A stretch of 36,381 nucleotides of DNA. Origin: Planctomycetaceae bacterium. GTDB lineage: Bacteria; Planctomycetota; Planctomycetia; Planctomycetales; Planctomycetaceae. Below, in pieces: positions 25,421 to 33,709 of the stretch (positions are counted from its first letter, which is position 1; each line of letters begins with the position of its first letter). Both the position numbers and the translations under genes were made by a program. Where the stretch lies: the NCBI GenBank assembly GCA_021732845.1, contig JAKFUF010000031.1, positions 1-36,381 on the forward strand, given 5' to 3'. Below the pieces are notes generated by a model that saw only the letters and a list, made by a program, of their open reading frames with translations, did not search any database and was not told the origin of the DNA.

Positions 25421-28400
25421 ATGTCGATTTCCGATCTCTGCATCCGCCGGCCTGTCTTCACCTGGGTGCTGGTCTCCATTCCCGTCGTGCTGGGGCTGGT
25501 CTCCTACTTCAAGCTGGGCGTCGACCTGTTTCCCAAGGTCGACTTTCCTGTCGTCTCGGTGACGGCCAATCTTCCCGGCACGAGTGCCGAGGAGATGGAA
25601 ACGAGTGTCACCCGGCTCATCGAAGAAGCGATCAACTCGGTGTCGGGTGTGGACGAGCTGCGGTCGACGGTGCGGGAGGGCGTGACCACGGTCACCGCCC
25701 AGTTCCTGCTGGAGAAGGACGGTACGGTGGCCGCCCAGGAGGTCCGCGACAAGGTGTCGTCGATCGTCAAGCAGCTTCCCAAGGGGATGGACCCGCCGCT
25801 CGTGAACCGCTTCGACTTGGATGCGGCACCCATTCTCACGGTGGGCATCTCCGGTGACCGCGATGTCCGCGAAGTCACGGAAATCGCCAAGCATCAGATC
25901 CAGGAATCGCTGCAGACGGTGTATGGCGTCGGTTCGGTGTTTCTCTCGGGTGGACGCAGCCGCGCGATTCAGGTGATCGTCAACACCGACCGGCTGGCGG
26001 CGTCCGGTCTGTCGATTGAAGACGTGCGGAGTGCCCTCCTTTCGCAGAACATCGAAGTGCCGGGCGGTACGGTGCTGCAGGGGCCGAGGGAATTGACTCT
26101 CAGAACGCTGGGACGCGTGCAGGCGGCGGCCGAATTCAACGATCTGATTGTCTCCACACAGAACGGTTACCCGATCCGCATCCGCGACATTGGCCGGGCG
26201 GAGGACTCGGAGGAGGAGCCACGGGGTCTGACGCGGCTCGATGGCCGCAACGCGGTGAGCCTGTTCGTGCAAAAGCAGTCGGGCACCAACACCATCCAGG
26301 TAGCCGATGCCGTCATTCGCCGCCTCGAACGAATCAAGAAGGCGCTGCCGGCGGACATCAAGGTGGAGATGATTCAGGACCAGTCGCGGTTCGTGCGGCA
26401 GTCGATGGAAGAGGTGAAGTTCCACCTGCTGCTGGCGGGCGTCCTGGTCTCGCTGACCATCCTGATGTTCATCCGCGACTGGCGAACCACGGTGATCGCC
26501 ACGCTGGCGATCCCCACGTCGATCCTGCCGACGTTTCTGTTCATGATGTATATGGGCTTCTCGCTCAACAACATCACCATGCTGGCCTTGATTCTGGCCA
26601 TCGGCATCGTGATCGACGACGCGGTGGTCGTGCATGAGAACATCTTTCGACATATGGAAGAGGGCGGCTTGGATGCCATGACCGCCGCGCGAATCGGCAC
26701 GCGGGAAATCGCCCTCGCCGTGCTGGCGACGAGCCTGTCGCTGGTCGTGATCTTCCTGCCGGTGGCGTTCATGGGCGGGATGGTCGGCCGCTTTTTCAGC
26801 AGCTTCGGCATGACGGTGGCCTTCGCCATCATCATGAGTTTGTTTGTCTCGTTCACACTCACCCCGATGCTCTGCTCGCGGTTTCTGAAGCTCGACCCAT
26901 CTGAGGCGGGGCATGGCAAATCCAAATCCGGATTCATCTACAAGCTGGTCGATGGCGCGTACGGCATCGCTCTTCGGTGGGCGATGCGCAACCGGTTGAC
27001 GATGGTTGTGCTCTGCTTTCTGGTCGTTTGCTCGACCGTGCCCATCGCCATGGTGATGGGGGCCAACCTTGTGCCACGTGACGACCAGAGCGAATTCCAG
27101 GTGACCTACATCACCCCCCAAGGCTACTCGCTCGAACGCACCAACGCTGTCATCACCGAGATCGAGGGCCGGCTGTCCAAACTGCCGGAGGTCCGCAATT
27201 GCTTCACGGTCATCGGCGAAAACAACGGTGCGGCCGGCAAGGGGCAGGGCGATGTCACCCGTGGCTCAATGTACTTCCGCCTGCAGGAGCTCCACGAACG
27301 CAAGCGCTCGCAATTCGAGATCATGGCCGCCGCCCGCGAGATCCTGAAAGAGTACCCCGACCTGCGGTGTTCGGTTTCCGACGTGGCCGCGATTCAGGCC
27401 TCAGGTCAAGATACGCGGACCTTCCAAATGAGCATCCAGGGTCCGGACCTTGACAAGCTGGAACAATACGCCACCACCCTCAAAGGCAAGCTCAAATCGA
27501 TTGAAGGGCTGGCAGATGTCGACACCACCTGGGCCAATCGCAAGCCCGAAGTGCAGGTGACCATCGACCGCGAGCGGGCCAGCGACCTCGGGATCTCGGT
27601 GGAGACGATCGCCAACTCGCTGAACATCCTCGTCGGCGGCCAGCCAATCTCACGCTACAAGGAAGGCACCGAGCAGTACGACGTGTGGCTCAGAGCCGAC
27701 AAGCCGTTCCGCGCCATCCCCCAAACGCTGGAATCGCTCACCATCCCTTCACCCAACAAGAAACTGGTGCAACTGGCCAGCCTCGGCACGTTGACGGAAG
27801 CCCGTGGCCCGAGCCAGATTGACCGGTTTAACCGCCAACGCACCGTCACGATTCTGGCCAATCCCGATAAGGTCTCGCTGAACGATGCCGTCAACCGCGC
27901 CAAGGCGTTTGTCACCGAGATGAACCTGCCGCCGGAGTTCGAAGTCACCTACGGCGGGCAGGCCAAGACGCTGGGCGACACCGCCTACTATTTCCTGGTC
28001 GCGCTGGTGCTCAGCATCCTGTTCATGTTCATGATTCTGGCGGCCCAGTTCGAAAGCTGGCTGCACCCGATCAGCATTCTCGCCGCCCTGCCGGTGACCA
28101 TTCCGTTCGGCTTGATTTCACTGGTGCTGTTCCGGCAGCCGATGGACCTGTATGCGATGTTCGGGCTGTTCATGCTGATCGGCATCGTCAAAAAGAACGG
28201 CATTCTACAGGTCGACAAGACGAACGAACTGCGGCACGCCGGCATGGGCCGAGAACAGGCGATCCTCGAAGCCAACCACACCCGCCTGCGGCCGATCCTC
28301 ATGACCACGGTGATGCTCATCGCCGCCATGGTGCCGATCGCCCTCGGCCAGGGTCCGGGTGCCGGAGCCCGCGCCAGCATGGCCAAGGTGATCATCGGCG

Positions 28401-28519
28401 GCCAGATGCTGAGCCTCGTCCTCGCCCTGCTCGTCACCCCCGTGGCCTACTCGCTCTTCGATGACCTGGCCAACTTCTGGCACCGGATCACACGGACGAC
28501 GCCGACGTTTAATTCTTGA
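25421..28519 (+). CDS. RND efflux permease (HAE1/AcrB type)
   Basis: 1032 residues, full length for the family. N-terminal signature CIRRPVFTWVLVSIPVVLGLVSYFKLGVDLFPKVDFPVVSV. The proton-relay TM4 region LAIGIVIDDAVVVHENIFRHM lies at about residues 395-412, with two adjacent Asp. The C-terminal half repeats the fold: AQFESWLHPISILAALPVTIPFG, and LIGIVKKNGILQVDK in TM10. It should be a proton-driven exporter in the inner membrane that works with the adaptor at 23414. The 700-base gap before it contains a small gene and a hairpin, unusual for such an operon. The last 24 codons recur at 29431-29502. Confidence 0.95.
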   Translation: MSISDLCIRRPVFTWVLVSIPVVLGLVSYFKLGVDLFPKVDFPVVSVTANLPGTSAEEMETSVTRLIEEAINSVSGVDELRSTVREGVTTVTAQFLLEKDGTVAAQEVRDKVSSIVKQLPKGMDPPLVNRFDLDAAPILTVGISGDRDVREVTEIAKHQIQESLQTVYGVGSVFLSGGRSRAIQVIVNTDRLAASGLSIEDVRSALLSQNIEVPGGTVLQGPRELTLRTLGRVQAAAEFNDLIVSTQNGYPIRIRDIGRAEDSEEEPRGLTRLDGRNAVSLFVQKQSGTNTIQVADAVIRRLERIKKALPADIKVEMIQDQSRFVRQSMEEVKFHLLLAGVLVSLTILMFIRDWRTTVIATLAIPTSILPTFLFMMYMGFSLNNITMLALILAIGIVIDDAVVVHENIFRHMEEGGLDAMTAARIGTREIALAVLATSLSLVVIFLPVAFMGGMVGRFFSSFGMTVAFAIIMSLFVSFTLTPMLCSRFLKLDPSEAGHGKSKSGFIYKLVDGAYGIALRWAMRNRLTMVVLCFLVVCSTVPIAMVMGANLVPRDDQSEFQVTYITPQGYSLERTNAVITEIEGRLSKLPEVRNCFTVIGENNGAAGKGQGDVTRGSMYFRLQELHERKRSQFEIMAAAREILKEYPDLRCSVSDVAAIQASGQDTRTFQMSIQGPDLDKLEQYATTLKGKLKSIEGLADVDTTWANRKPEVQVTIDRERASDLGISVETIANSLNILVGGQPISRYKEGTEQYDVWLRADKPFRAIPQTLESLTIPSPNKKLVQLASLGTLTEARGPSQIDRFNRQRTVTILANPDKVSLNDAVNRAKAFVTEMNLPPEFEVTYGGQAKTLGDTAYYFLVALVLSILFMFMILAAQFESWLHPISILAALPVTIPFGLISLVLFRQPMDLYAMFGLFMLIGIVKKNGILQVDKTNELRHAGMGREQAILEANHTRLRPILMTTVMLIAAMVPIALGQGPGAGARASMAKVIIGGQMLSLVLALLVTPVAYSLFDDLANFWHRITRTTPTFNS

Positions 28520-28557
28520 CGGTCGACTTTAGTCTGAACCTTAGGCGGATTCGAGCA

Positions 28558-28926
28558 ATGCGAGATCTACCTGTCATCCTCGCCAAAGTGACGTTTCTCA
28601 GTCAGGTGAATGGCGGACGAGTCACGATGCCAGCATTAGAGTCCGGCCAGTACATGCCGCATCTCGTTGTGCAACCCCACGCCGTCCGTGTTGTCCGAAC
28701 GATCAACCACAGAGAGATCGTTGATGACTATTTGGGAGTCAGATTTTTATCCGGTCCGACAAATGTCATTCGTGATGAACCATGCGACTGTTCCATGGAG
28801 CTGATGTATCATCCGAACGTCAAGTATGACGCACTTCACACTGGTGCACCATTCACTGTCCGGGAAGGCGGCAAGATAGTCGGGTTCGGTACAGTTGAGA
28901 ACAGCTTTGAGCACTCTGAGGAGTGA
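28558..28926 (+). CDS. Stand-alone EF-Tu domain III-like protein
   Basis: 122 residues from ATG 28558. The whole protein resembles the third domain of elongation factor Tu: AKVTFLSQVNGGRVTMPALESGQYMPHLVV near the start, CSMELMYHPNVKYDALHTGAPFTVREGGKIVGFGTVEN at the end. The EF-Tu counterpart has EGGR, Y-P-F and REGGRTVG-G-V. There is no GTPase domain, so it cannot act as a translation factor by itself. The frame is open to 28516, overlapping the permease stop by four bases, but ATG 28558 matches the domain start. Domain-III-only proteins are known in bacteria; their role is unclear and an immunity or toxin-binding role is a guess. Confidence 0.8.
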   Translation: MRDLPVILAKVTFLSQVNGGRVTMPALESGQYMPHLVVQPHAVRVVRTINHREIVDDYLGVRFLSGPTNVIRDEPCDCSMELMYHPNVKYDALHTGAPFTVREGGKIVGFGTVENSFEHSEE

Positions 28927-29050
28927 CAAGCGGTTGGAGCCGAAATCTGATTCATTAGCGGCAGTCACCACATGTTGTCGCACTCGGGCGAATTTCGATC
29001 ACGACCGTGCTGCGGCGCATGAGTCTAACCTGGAGTAGTTTGTGTGACTT

Positions 29051-29430
29051 AGGATCGCAGCAACAATAACAGGGGCATTTTGCTTGCTAGATGGCTGGCC
29101 GATGTGAACGAGTCCATCAGTCGGCACGCGTTAGGACCGCGGCAAGAATAACTGTCGACTTTTGACAAGCCGTACAGCCAATGAGCCGGAGGGCCTTAGC
29201 CCCCGGTTGGAGGATAATCGGAAGACGCCAACGCCACGAACCGGACGCTAACGCGTGCCGGTTGATGAATCTGCTCTCAATCGGCGTCCATCCCAAGCAA
29301 CTTCACCATATTATTGTTGCCGCGATCCTTAGCGTCCGGTTCCGGCAGTCGTAAAACCGGACGCTAACGCGTGCCGGCTCATTGGCGGATCAACGAATCG
29401 AAATCGAACAGTTGTTTTTGCGGCGATCCT
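29051..29430. repeat. Cluster of dispersed intergenic repeats
   Basis: Several short palindromic or repeated strings lie here. AGGATCGCAGCAACAATAA at 29051-29069 has an inverted near-copy at 29311-29330, a diverged copy at about 29134-29152, and a further inverted copy at 33621-33640. The hairpin CCGGACGCTAACGCGTGCCGG occurs exactly at 29241-29261 and 29357-29377. GCCGGAGGGCCTTAGCCCCC at 29184-29203 is of the same kind. The stretch GCGGCGATCCTTA at 29420 ends directly at the pump-tail remnant. No gene is present in this region. Confidence 0.8.
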
Positions 29431-29502
29431 TACTTACTCTTGGACGACCTCGCCAACTTGGGGCCGCGGATCGCACGGACGACGCCGACGTTTAATTCGT
29501 AG
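29431..29502 (+). pseudogene. Remnant of an RND permease 3' end
   Basis: 72 bases translate to YLLLDDLANLGPRIARTTPTFNS and stop. This matches the last 23 codons of the permease at 28448-28519 (YSLFDDLANFWHRITRTTPTFNS), with about 59 of 72 bases identical. The upstream rest of the gene is missing; the dispersed repeat abuts the fragment. It is probably the tail of a second, deleted RND pump gene, or a partial duplication. Confidence 0.85.
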
Positions 29503-29521
29503 TCAGATCACGACTCGTCCC

Positions 29522-29938
29522 ATGAAACGCGCCGAGCAGTACCTTTCACGCATTTTTCATGCGCTGCGGCACAAGCAACTGGCCGGGGAGCCCATTCGCC
29601 CAGAAGCCGAGCCTCCGTTGCCGCACCTGCTCGCCGCGAGATTCTGGTATGACATCTCGCAGGGAGGGTTCTCGCAGCTCTTGTTCAATTTGCAGGGCGA
29701 GTATCTTCATGAGACGGAGGACATGCTCATCGGCGCTCAAGCGTGCTGCGCACACGCCTTTTTCGTCCGCGCCATCCGTATCTGTTCCTCAAATCGAGAA
29801 GAGTATCAGAGATTTCTTGCTTCCGACTACCTGACGAGCAACGACGTCAAACATGGGCTTCAGCAATTGTCGATCGAGTACTTCGCATTGAACATCGATT
29901 TTGTGGATGAGATCGCCTCATTCATTAATGCGGCCTGA
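29522..29938 (+). CDS. DMP19/DUF4375-like protein
   Basis: 138 residues from ATG 29522. RFWYDISQGGFSQLLFNLQGEY followed by EDMLIGAQACCAHAFFVRAI is the recognisable DMP19 (DUF4375) signature, and the following SNREEYQRF fits. Some members mimic DNA or bind toxins and have been discussed as immunity proteins. The final LSIEYFALNIDFVDEIASFI is also typical. It starts only 20 bases after the pump-tail remnant. No toxin partner is seen. A possible ribosome-binding site is weak. Confidence 0.8.
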   Translation: MKRAEQYLSRIFHALRHKQLAGEPIRPEAEPPLPHLLAARFWYDISQGGFSQLLFNLQGEYLHETEDMLIGAQACCAHAFFVRAIRICSSNREEYQRFLASDYLTSNDVKHGLQQLSIEYFALNIDFVDEIASFINAA

Positions 29939-29992
29939 AGCTGACCGGAAGTTGCCGTCAAACGGCCCTTGCGCTTGGCACAAGCCTCTGGG

Positions 29993-30514
29993 TCAGCGAA
30001 ACTGTACATACCACCGCAGCAGCGTCGCCAAGCAGGGCGAGAACAGGTCCGGCTGGCGGTCGAGCATCGCGGAGATTTCCTCCAGCGGATGAAAGGTGAC
30101 CGCGGTGACCTCCTGCGGATCGATCCGCATGTCTTCGGCCCGGACGTTGCAGACCGTTTTATATAACACCGTATGTTCGTACGACGTTTCGGGTCCGGCT
30201 GAAAACTTGTGAACCCACTCCAGCGGGCTGGCATCCTCGGGAATTCGCAGTCCCAGTTCTTCCTCCAATTCCCTGGGTGCGGCAAACTCGTAGGACTCCC
30301 CTGTGCCGAGATGTCCCGATGCTGATGAGGTGTAGGTTGACGGGTACTCGTCCTTCCAGGGCGACCGCATCTGCAGGAGCAGTTCGCCCTGCGGATTGAA
30401 CACGAACACATGCACCGCCCGGTGCAGCCAATGGTTGGCATGCACCGCCGACCGCGGAGCCTGCCGGACGACTTGGTCCTGCTCATCAACGACATCAAAG
30501 ATTTCTTCGGGCAC
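29993..30514 (-). CDS. Nudix hydrolase
   Basis: 173 residues. The Nudix box is intact: G-x5-E-x7-REx2EExGL, seen as GHLGTGESYEFAAPRELEEE plus LGL (about residues 67-89). The N-terminal part (EIFDVVDEQDQVVRQAPRSAVHANHWLHRAVHVFVFNPQGELLLQMRS) is like YfcD and isopentenyl-diphosphate isomerase-type Nudix enzymes. It should cleave a nucleoside diphosphate-linked substrate. Start is the ATG at 30514 because it gives the family N-terminus (MPEEIFDVVDE). The gene converges with the DMP19-like gene. Confidence 0.9.
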   Translation of the reverse strand: MPEEIFDVVDEQDQVVRQAPRSAVHANHWLHRAVHVFVFNPQGELLLQMRSPWKDEYPSTYTSSASGHLGTGESYEFAAPRELEEELGLRIPEDASPLEWVHKFSAGPETSYEHTVLYKTVCNVRAEDMRIDPQEVTAVTFHPLEEISAMLDRQPDLFSPCLATLLRWYVQFR

Positions 30515-30616
30515 GGGAATGAATCACGAGGGCGTTGGTTGGGGGCTGCAGGGGGAGGCGAACCGTCACGAATCATTTGGGGGGCGGACTGTCAGATTAA
30601 CGGAGGTTTGGAGAGA

Positions 30617-30740
30617 GGACTTTGGGACAGGATTGAAAGGATGAGACAGGATAATAAGAAAGGATTATGTCATTGAAAGCTGGTTCAAACAGATCCTTCG
30701 CTGATCCTCTCACATCCTTTTCCATCCTGTCCAAAATTCC
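30617..30740. repeat. Long inverted repeat between Nudix and kinase genes
   Basis: The left arm (30617-30652) reads GGACTTTGGGACAGGATTG, then AAAGGATGAGACAGGAT. The right arm (30703-30740) is its near-complement, GATCCTCTCACATCC, then TTTTCCATCCTGTCC. About 36 bases pair with few mismatches around a 50-base loop. It might terminate kinase transcription or be a mobile repeat. The rest of the roughly 350-base gap contains CACAGACTGTGAATTTTGAA at about 30774, similar to a string near 9155. Confidence 0.75.
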
Positions 30741-30864
30741 TGACCACCTTTGCCGACAGTTCGACGCCGCTCCACAGACTGTGAATTTTGAAGTCTGAAA
30801 TTTGAAAGTATTTAACCCATAACTATGTGCGGTTACGGCCAATCTGACGGGCATGAAGAAAGGC

Positions 30865-32481
30865 CTACGCCGCTCCCCTTTGTGCCGCCCGGCGGGGCAG
30901 GCGGACGCAGAAGCTGCTGCCTTGGCCGGGGCCGGGGCTGCTGACGGAGATTGAGCCACCGTGCTGGTTCACGATCCGGTGGCTGATTGAAAGGCCGAGG
31001 CCGGTGCCCTGGCCGACTTCTTTTTGAGTAAAAAACGGCTCAAAGATCTTTTCGATCACTTCCTGAGTCATGCCGCACCCCTCGTCGTCGAACTGCACGC
31101 GGAGGTTGTCGGTCTGTTCCGAGATTTGGATCCGCAGGGTTTTGCCGCGGTCCATCGCCTCCAGTCCGTTGGCGACCAGGTTCAAGATCACCTGTTTGAT
31201 CTCGGGGCCGTTGACTTCGGCCAGGCACGAGCTGTGGGGGGCGAAGTCGATGTGCTTTTCGCGATACTTGCTGAGGTGCTGAACCATGCCGACCACCTCG
31301 GTAACCAGCCGCGTGATATCCGTCGGCTCGCGGACATGGTCGCGGCCGCGGGCAAAATCAAGCAGCCGCTCGGTGATCTGCCGGCAGCGGACCGATTCGT
31401 TCTGGATCATTTCCAGGTACTGGCGGACGATTTTGATTTCGTCGGGGCTGAGCTGTTCGAGGTTGCCAGACATCCGTTCGGCAACCGATTCGGCCGCCAT
31501 GCTGATCGCCGCGAGCGGGTTGTTGATCTCGTGAGCCACACCGGCGGAAAGGAAGCCGACGCCGGCCAGCCGTTCGGACCGCACGAGCTGCTGGCTGCGT
31601 TCGCGAACCTGCCGGTCGAGGTCGCCGGCGGTATCCTGGAAGCGGTTGGCCATCTCGTTAAAGGCTGCGGCGAGTTCGGCCATTTCGTCGCGGGTGGTCA
31701 ACTGCAGGCGAAAATCGAAGTCGCCATGTGCCACGCGGATCGCTCCCTGATGCAGCTTGCGGATCGGATCGAAGATGGCGCTGTAGGCAAAGCGCATCAG
31801 GCTGAGAAAAATCAGCACGCCAGCTCCCGCCGCGGCGTAAATGATGTTGAGCTTGTTTTTGGAAACGGTCAACGCCTGCTGCAGGGTCTTGCCCAATGCG
31901 TCCGCAGGATCGTCGACTTTTTGTGCCAATAGTTCCAAGTCTGCCACCGTTTGCAGCATGCGGCTGACCACCGCGTCATGCGCTTCCAGGTCGTTCAGCG
32001 ACTCATGGTCCACCGCCAGTTGCCGCATCTTCTTGCGGATGTCGATGAGTGTCCCTTCGATGAAGGTGCGCTGCAGCGAGGGAAGTTCCGTGCTGGTCAG
32101 CGCGTCCATCCTCCGATGGAACTGGTCGATTCCCTTATAGGATTCACCCAATTGCTCCTGGAACCGCTTCTGCTGATCGTTGATCGCTTCCTGTCGCAAC
32201 GAACTGTCCGCGGCCGGCTTGCGGCGTTTCGGGTCGGGCCGCGTGTTCTCCGTCGCTGCGGGCTCGGGGATGGGGAGCCGCAGGGGTTCAAAGAGCATGG
32301 CCACGCTGCGCGCGAGCTGGGCACGATGCGGGGCCTGATTTTGGTTGCGGTCGAGTTCCCGCACGAAGTTGCGATAGGAATGCAGGCCGGTGATCCCGCT
32401 GATGGCGAGCGTCACGACCATGACGAGGACCAGTCCCAGCCCCAGCACCAACTTGCGTTGGATCGTCTTTGTGAAAAACAC
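30865..32481 (-). CDS. Membrane sensor histidine kinase with HAMP domain, orphan
   Basis: 538 residues. TM1 at about 10-32 (KLVLGLGLVLVMVVTLAISGITG), then a periplasmic helical domain of about 180 residues with Pro/Arg-rich insert (PEPAATENTRPDPKRRKP), and TM2 at about 213-233. A HAMP domain follows (FDPIRKLHQGAIRVAHGDFDFRL). The HisKA phospho-acceptor motif is AGVAHEINNPLAAI near residue 316. The ATPase domain has NLVANGLEAM, DEGCGM and GTGLGLSISHRIV. It should autophosphorylate in response to an unknown signal. No response regulator gene is next to it. A roughly 180-base gap separates it from the methyltransferase gene, both on the minus strand. Confidence 0.93.
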   Translation of the reverse strand: MFFTKTIQRKLVLGLGLVLVMVVTLAISGITGLHSYRNFVRELDRNQNQAPHRAQLARSVAMLFEPLRLPIPEPAATENTRPDPKRRKPAADSSLRQEAINDQQKRFQEQLGESYKGIDQFHRRMDALTSTELPSLQRTFIEGTLIDIRKKMRQLAVDHESLNDLEAHDAVVSRMLQTVADLELLAQKVDDPADALGKTLQQALTVSKNKLNIIYAAAGAGVLIFLSLMRFAYSAIFDPIRKLHQGAIRVAHGDFDFRLQLTTRDEMAELAAAFNEMANRFQDTAGDLDRQVRERSQQLVRSERLAGVGFLSAGVAHEINNPLAAISMAAESVAERMSGNLEQLSPDEIKIVRQYLEMIQNESVRCRQITERLLDFARGRDHVREPTDITRLVTEVVGMVQHLSKYREKHIDFAPHSSCLAEVNGPEIKQVILNLVANGLEAMDRGKTLRIQISEQTDNLRVQFDDEGCGMTQEVIEKIFEPFFTQKEVGQGTGLGLSISHRIVNQHGGSISVSSPGPGQGSSFCVRLPRRAAQRGAA

Positions 32482-32663
32482 GCGCGCCTCCTTGCTGCGT
32501 GATCGTCACCATCGCGGAGGCCCCCCCTCGCACGCCGCAGCGATCGCCGGAAGTCTATCACTCCCCGCAATTTCGGGGCAAGATCGATTGGCGGTTCCGG
32601 ACGGGAAGGCCCCTGAGGGGATCATCGTACTCTGGAGGTGATCATCTCCGAACTGGACACCGA

Positions 32664-33335
32664 TCAAAACACCCCCGCAACCAGCATGAATCGTACCGAC
32701 TGGGCATAGTTGGCGTACCCTGGCAGCTCGCGCTGCAGCAGCCGGTCTTCCAACAGGGTTCGCCGAACGAACAAGAGGGCGAAGCCGACAATCGGCAGCA
32801 TCCCGATCCACGAGCCCATTGCCATCCCGCCCAGCAGCGTGGCACAGATCGTGGCGGCATAGCCCGGATGGCGGACAAAGCGATAGGGGCCAACCGACAC
32901 CGCCCGCTGGTCCCGGTCGGTCTGCACCCGAACGACAGACGAATAGAACGGATTGCAGCGGATGGCCCAAAGGTTCACGGAGAGTGCCGCTCCGTATCCG
33001 ATGACTCCCGCCAACTGCAGTTGCCACGGTACGAGAGACCAATGCCAGCGGCCCACATCCAGCCCCCCAACAACCCAGTGGCTCAACAGGCAGGCTGCCC
33101 CCAGCGGCTGGGTGACCCGATCCTGATTGGCCGCGGCCGGTGCCTGTCGCTCGCGGATCATGCCGGAATCGCCTACGGCGGCCAGCAGAATATAGAAGAC
33201 CCAGATTTCCGCGAGGATCACCCACACAAACGGCAAGTCCCAGCGCCCCGCCGAGATGAACACGATGCCCGCCACGACTCCCAGGGCGAGGAGTGGCTGA
33301 AAAACGAGTTTCAGTTGAGCCACGGGACGCTCCAC
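32664..33335 (-). CDS. Isoprenylcysteine methyltransferase-like membrane protein
   Basis: 223 residues starting with GTG. About five transmembrane helices, then the conserved C-terminal motif GPYRFVRHPGY and LLEDRLLQRELPGYANYAQSVRF, hallmarks of the ICMT/PEMT-like membrane methyltransferases. These use S-adenosylmethionine and methylate a lipid or an isoprenoid/fatty substrate at the membrane. The bacterial substrate here is unknown. The preceding helices (IGYGAALSVNLWAIRCNPFYSSVVRVQTDRDQ) are typical. It lies downstream of the HTH paralogue region. Confidence 0.88.
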   Translation of the reverse strand: MERPVAQLKLVFQPLLALGVVAGIVFISAGRWDLPFVWVILAEIWVFYILLAAVGDSGMIRERQAPAAANQDRVTQPLGAACLLSHWVVGGLDVGRWHWSLVPWQLQLAGVIGYGAALSVNLWAIRCNPFYSSVVRVQTDRDQRAVSVGPYRFVRHPGYAATICATLLGGMAMGSWIGMLPIVGFALLFVRRTLLEDRLLQRELPGYANYAQSVRFMLVAGVF

Positions 33336-33709
33336 GCGAGGGATGTGACGAGCAGTTCGCCATTGTGCTGGATGCCGTGTGGAATTCGTAGCGTGGGCAT
33401 GGTTTCGGCCAGGGCTGGCCCGTCGAGGTGCTCACCACCAGGGACCGCACAAAGAATAAGAGCACGCTTCAAGATGCTGACCGAAGGCCGGAATTAGGCA
33501 ACGAGAAGGGGGATCGTGGTTCACTTTATGACCCTGCGACTCCCGCACCGTTTTGCCAGGCCTGTCGACTTCATTCGTTGTCCCTGATGGCGTCGCTGCT
33601 GGATCGGGCCACAAATGTCATAGTTATTGTTGCTGCGATCCCAAGCCAGAGATTGGCGCGGTCCACCAGAGTCGGTGCTTTCAGGCAAGATCTGGCCGCA
33701 TCTGGACAC
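33336..33709. other. Intergenic with dispersed repeat strings
   Basis: No gene. It holds the TTATTGTTGCTGCGATCC repeat (33621-33640, counterpart at 29311-29330) and a string CACGCTTCAAGATGCT near 33461 similar to one near 25130. Confidence 0.5.

Noticed and set aside
25367-27121. 584-codon open frame antisense to the RND permease
   Set aside because: GC-rich shadow of a strongly conserved gene on the other strand; His/Arg/Gln-rich composition is typical of antisense reading.
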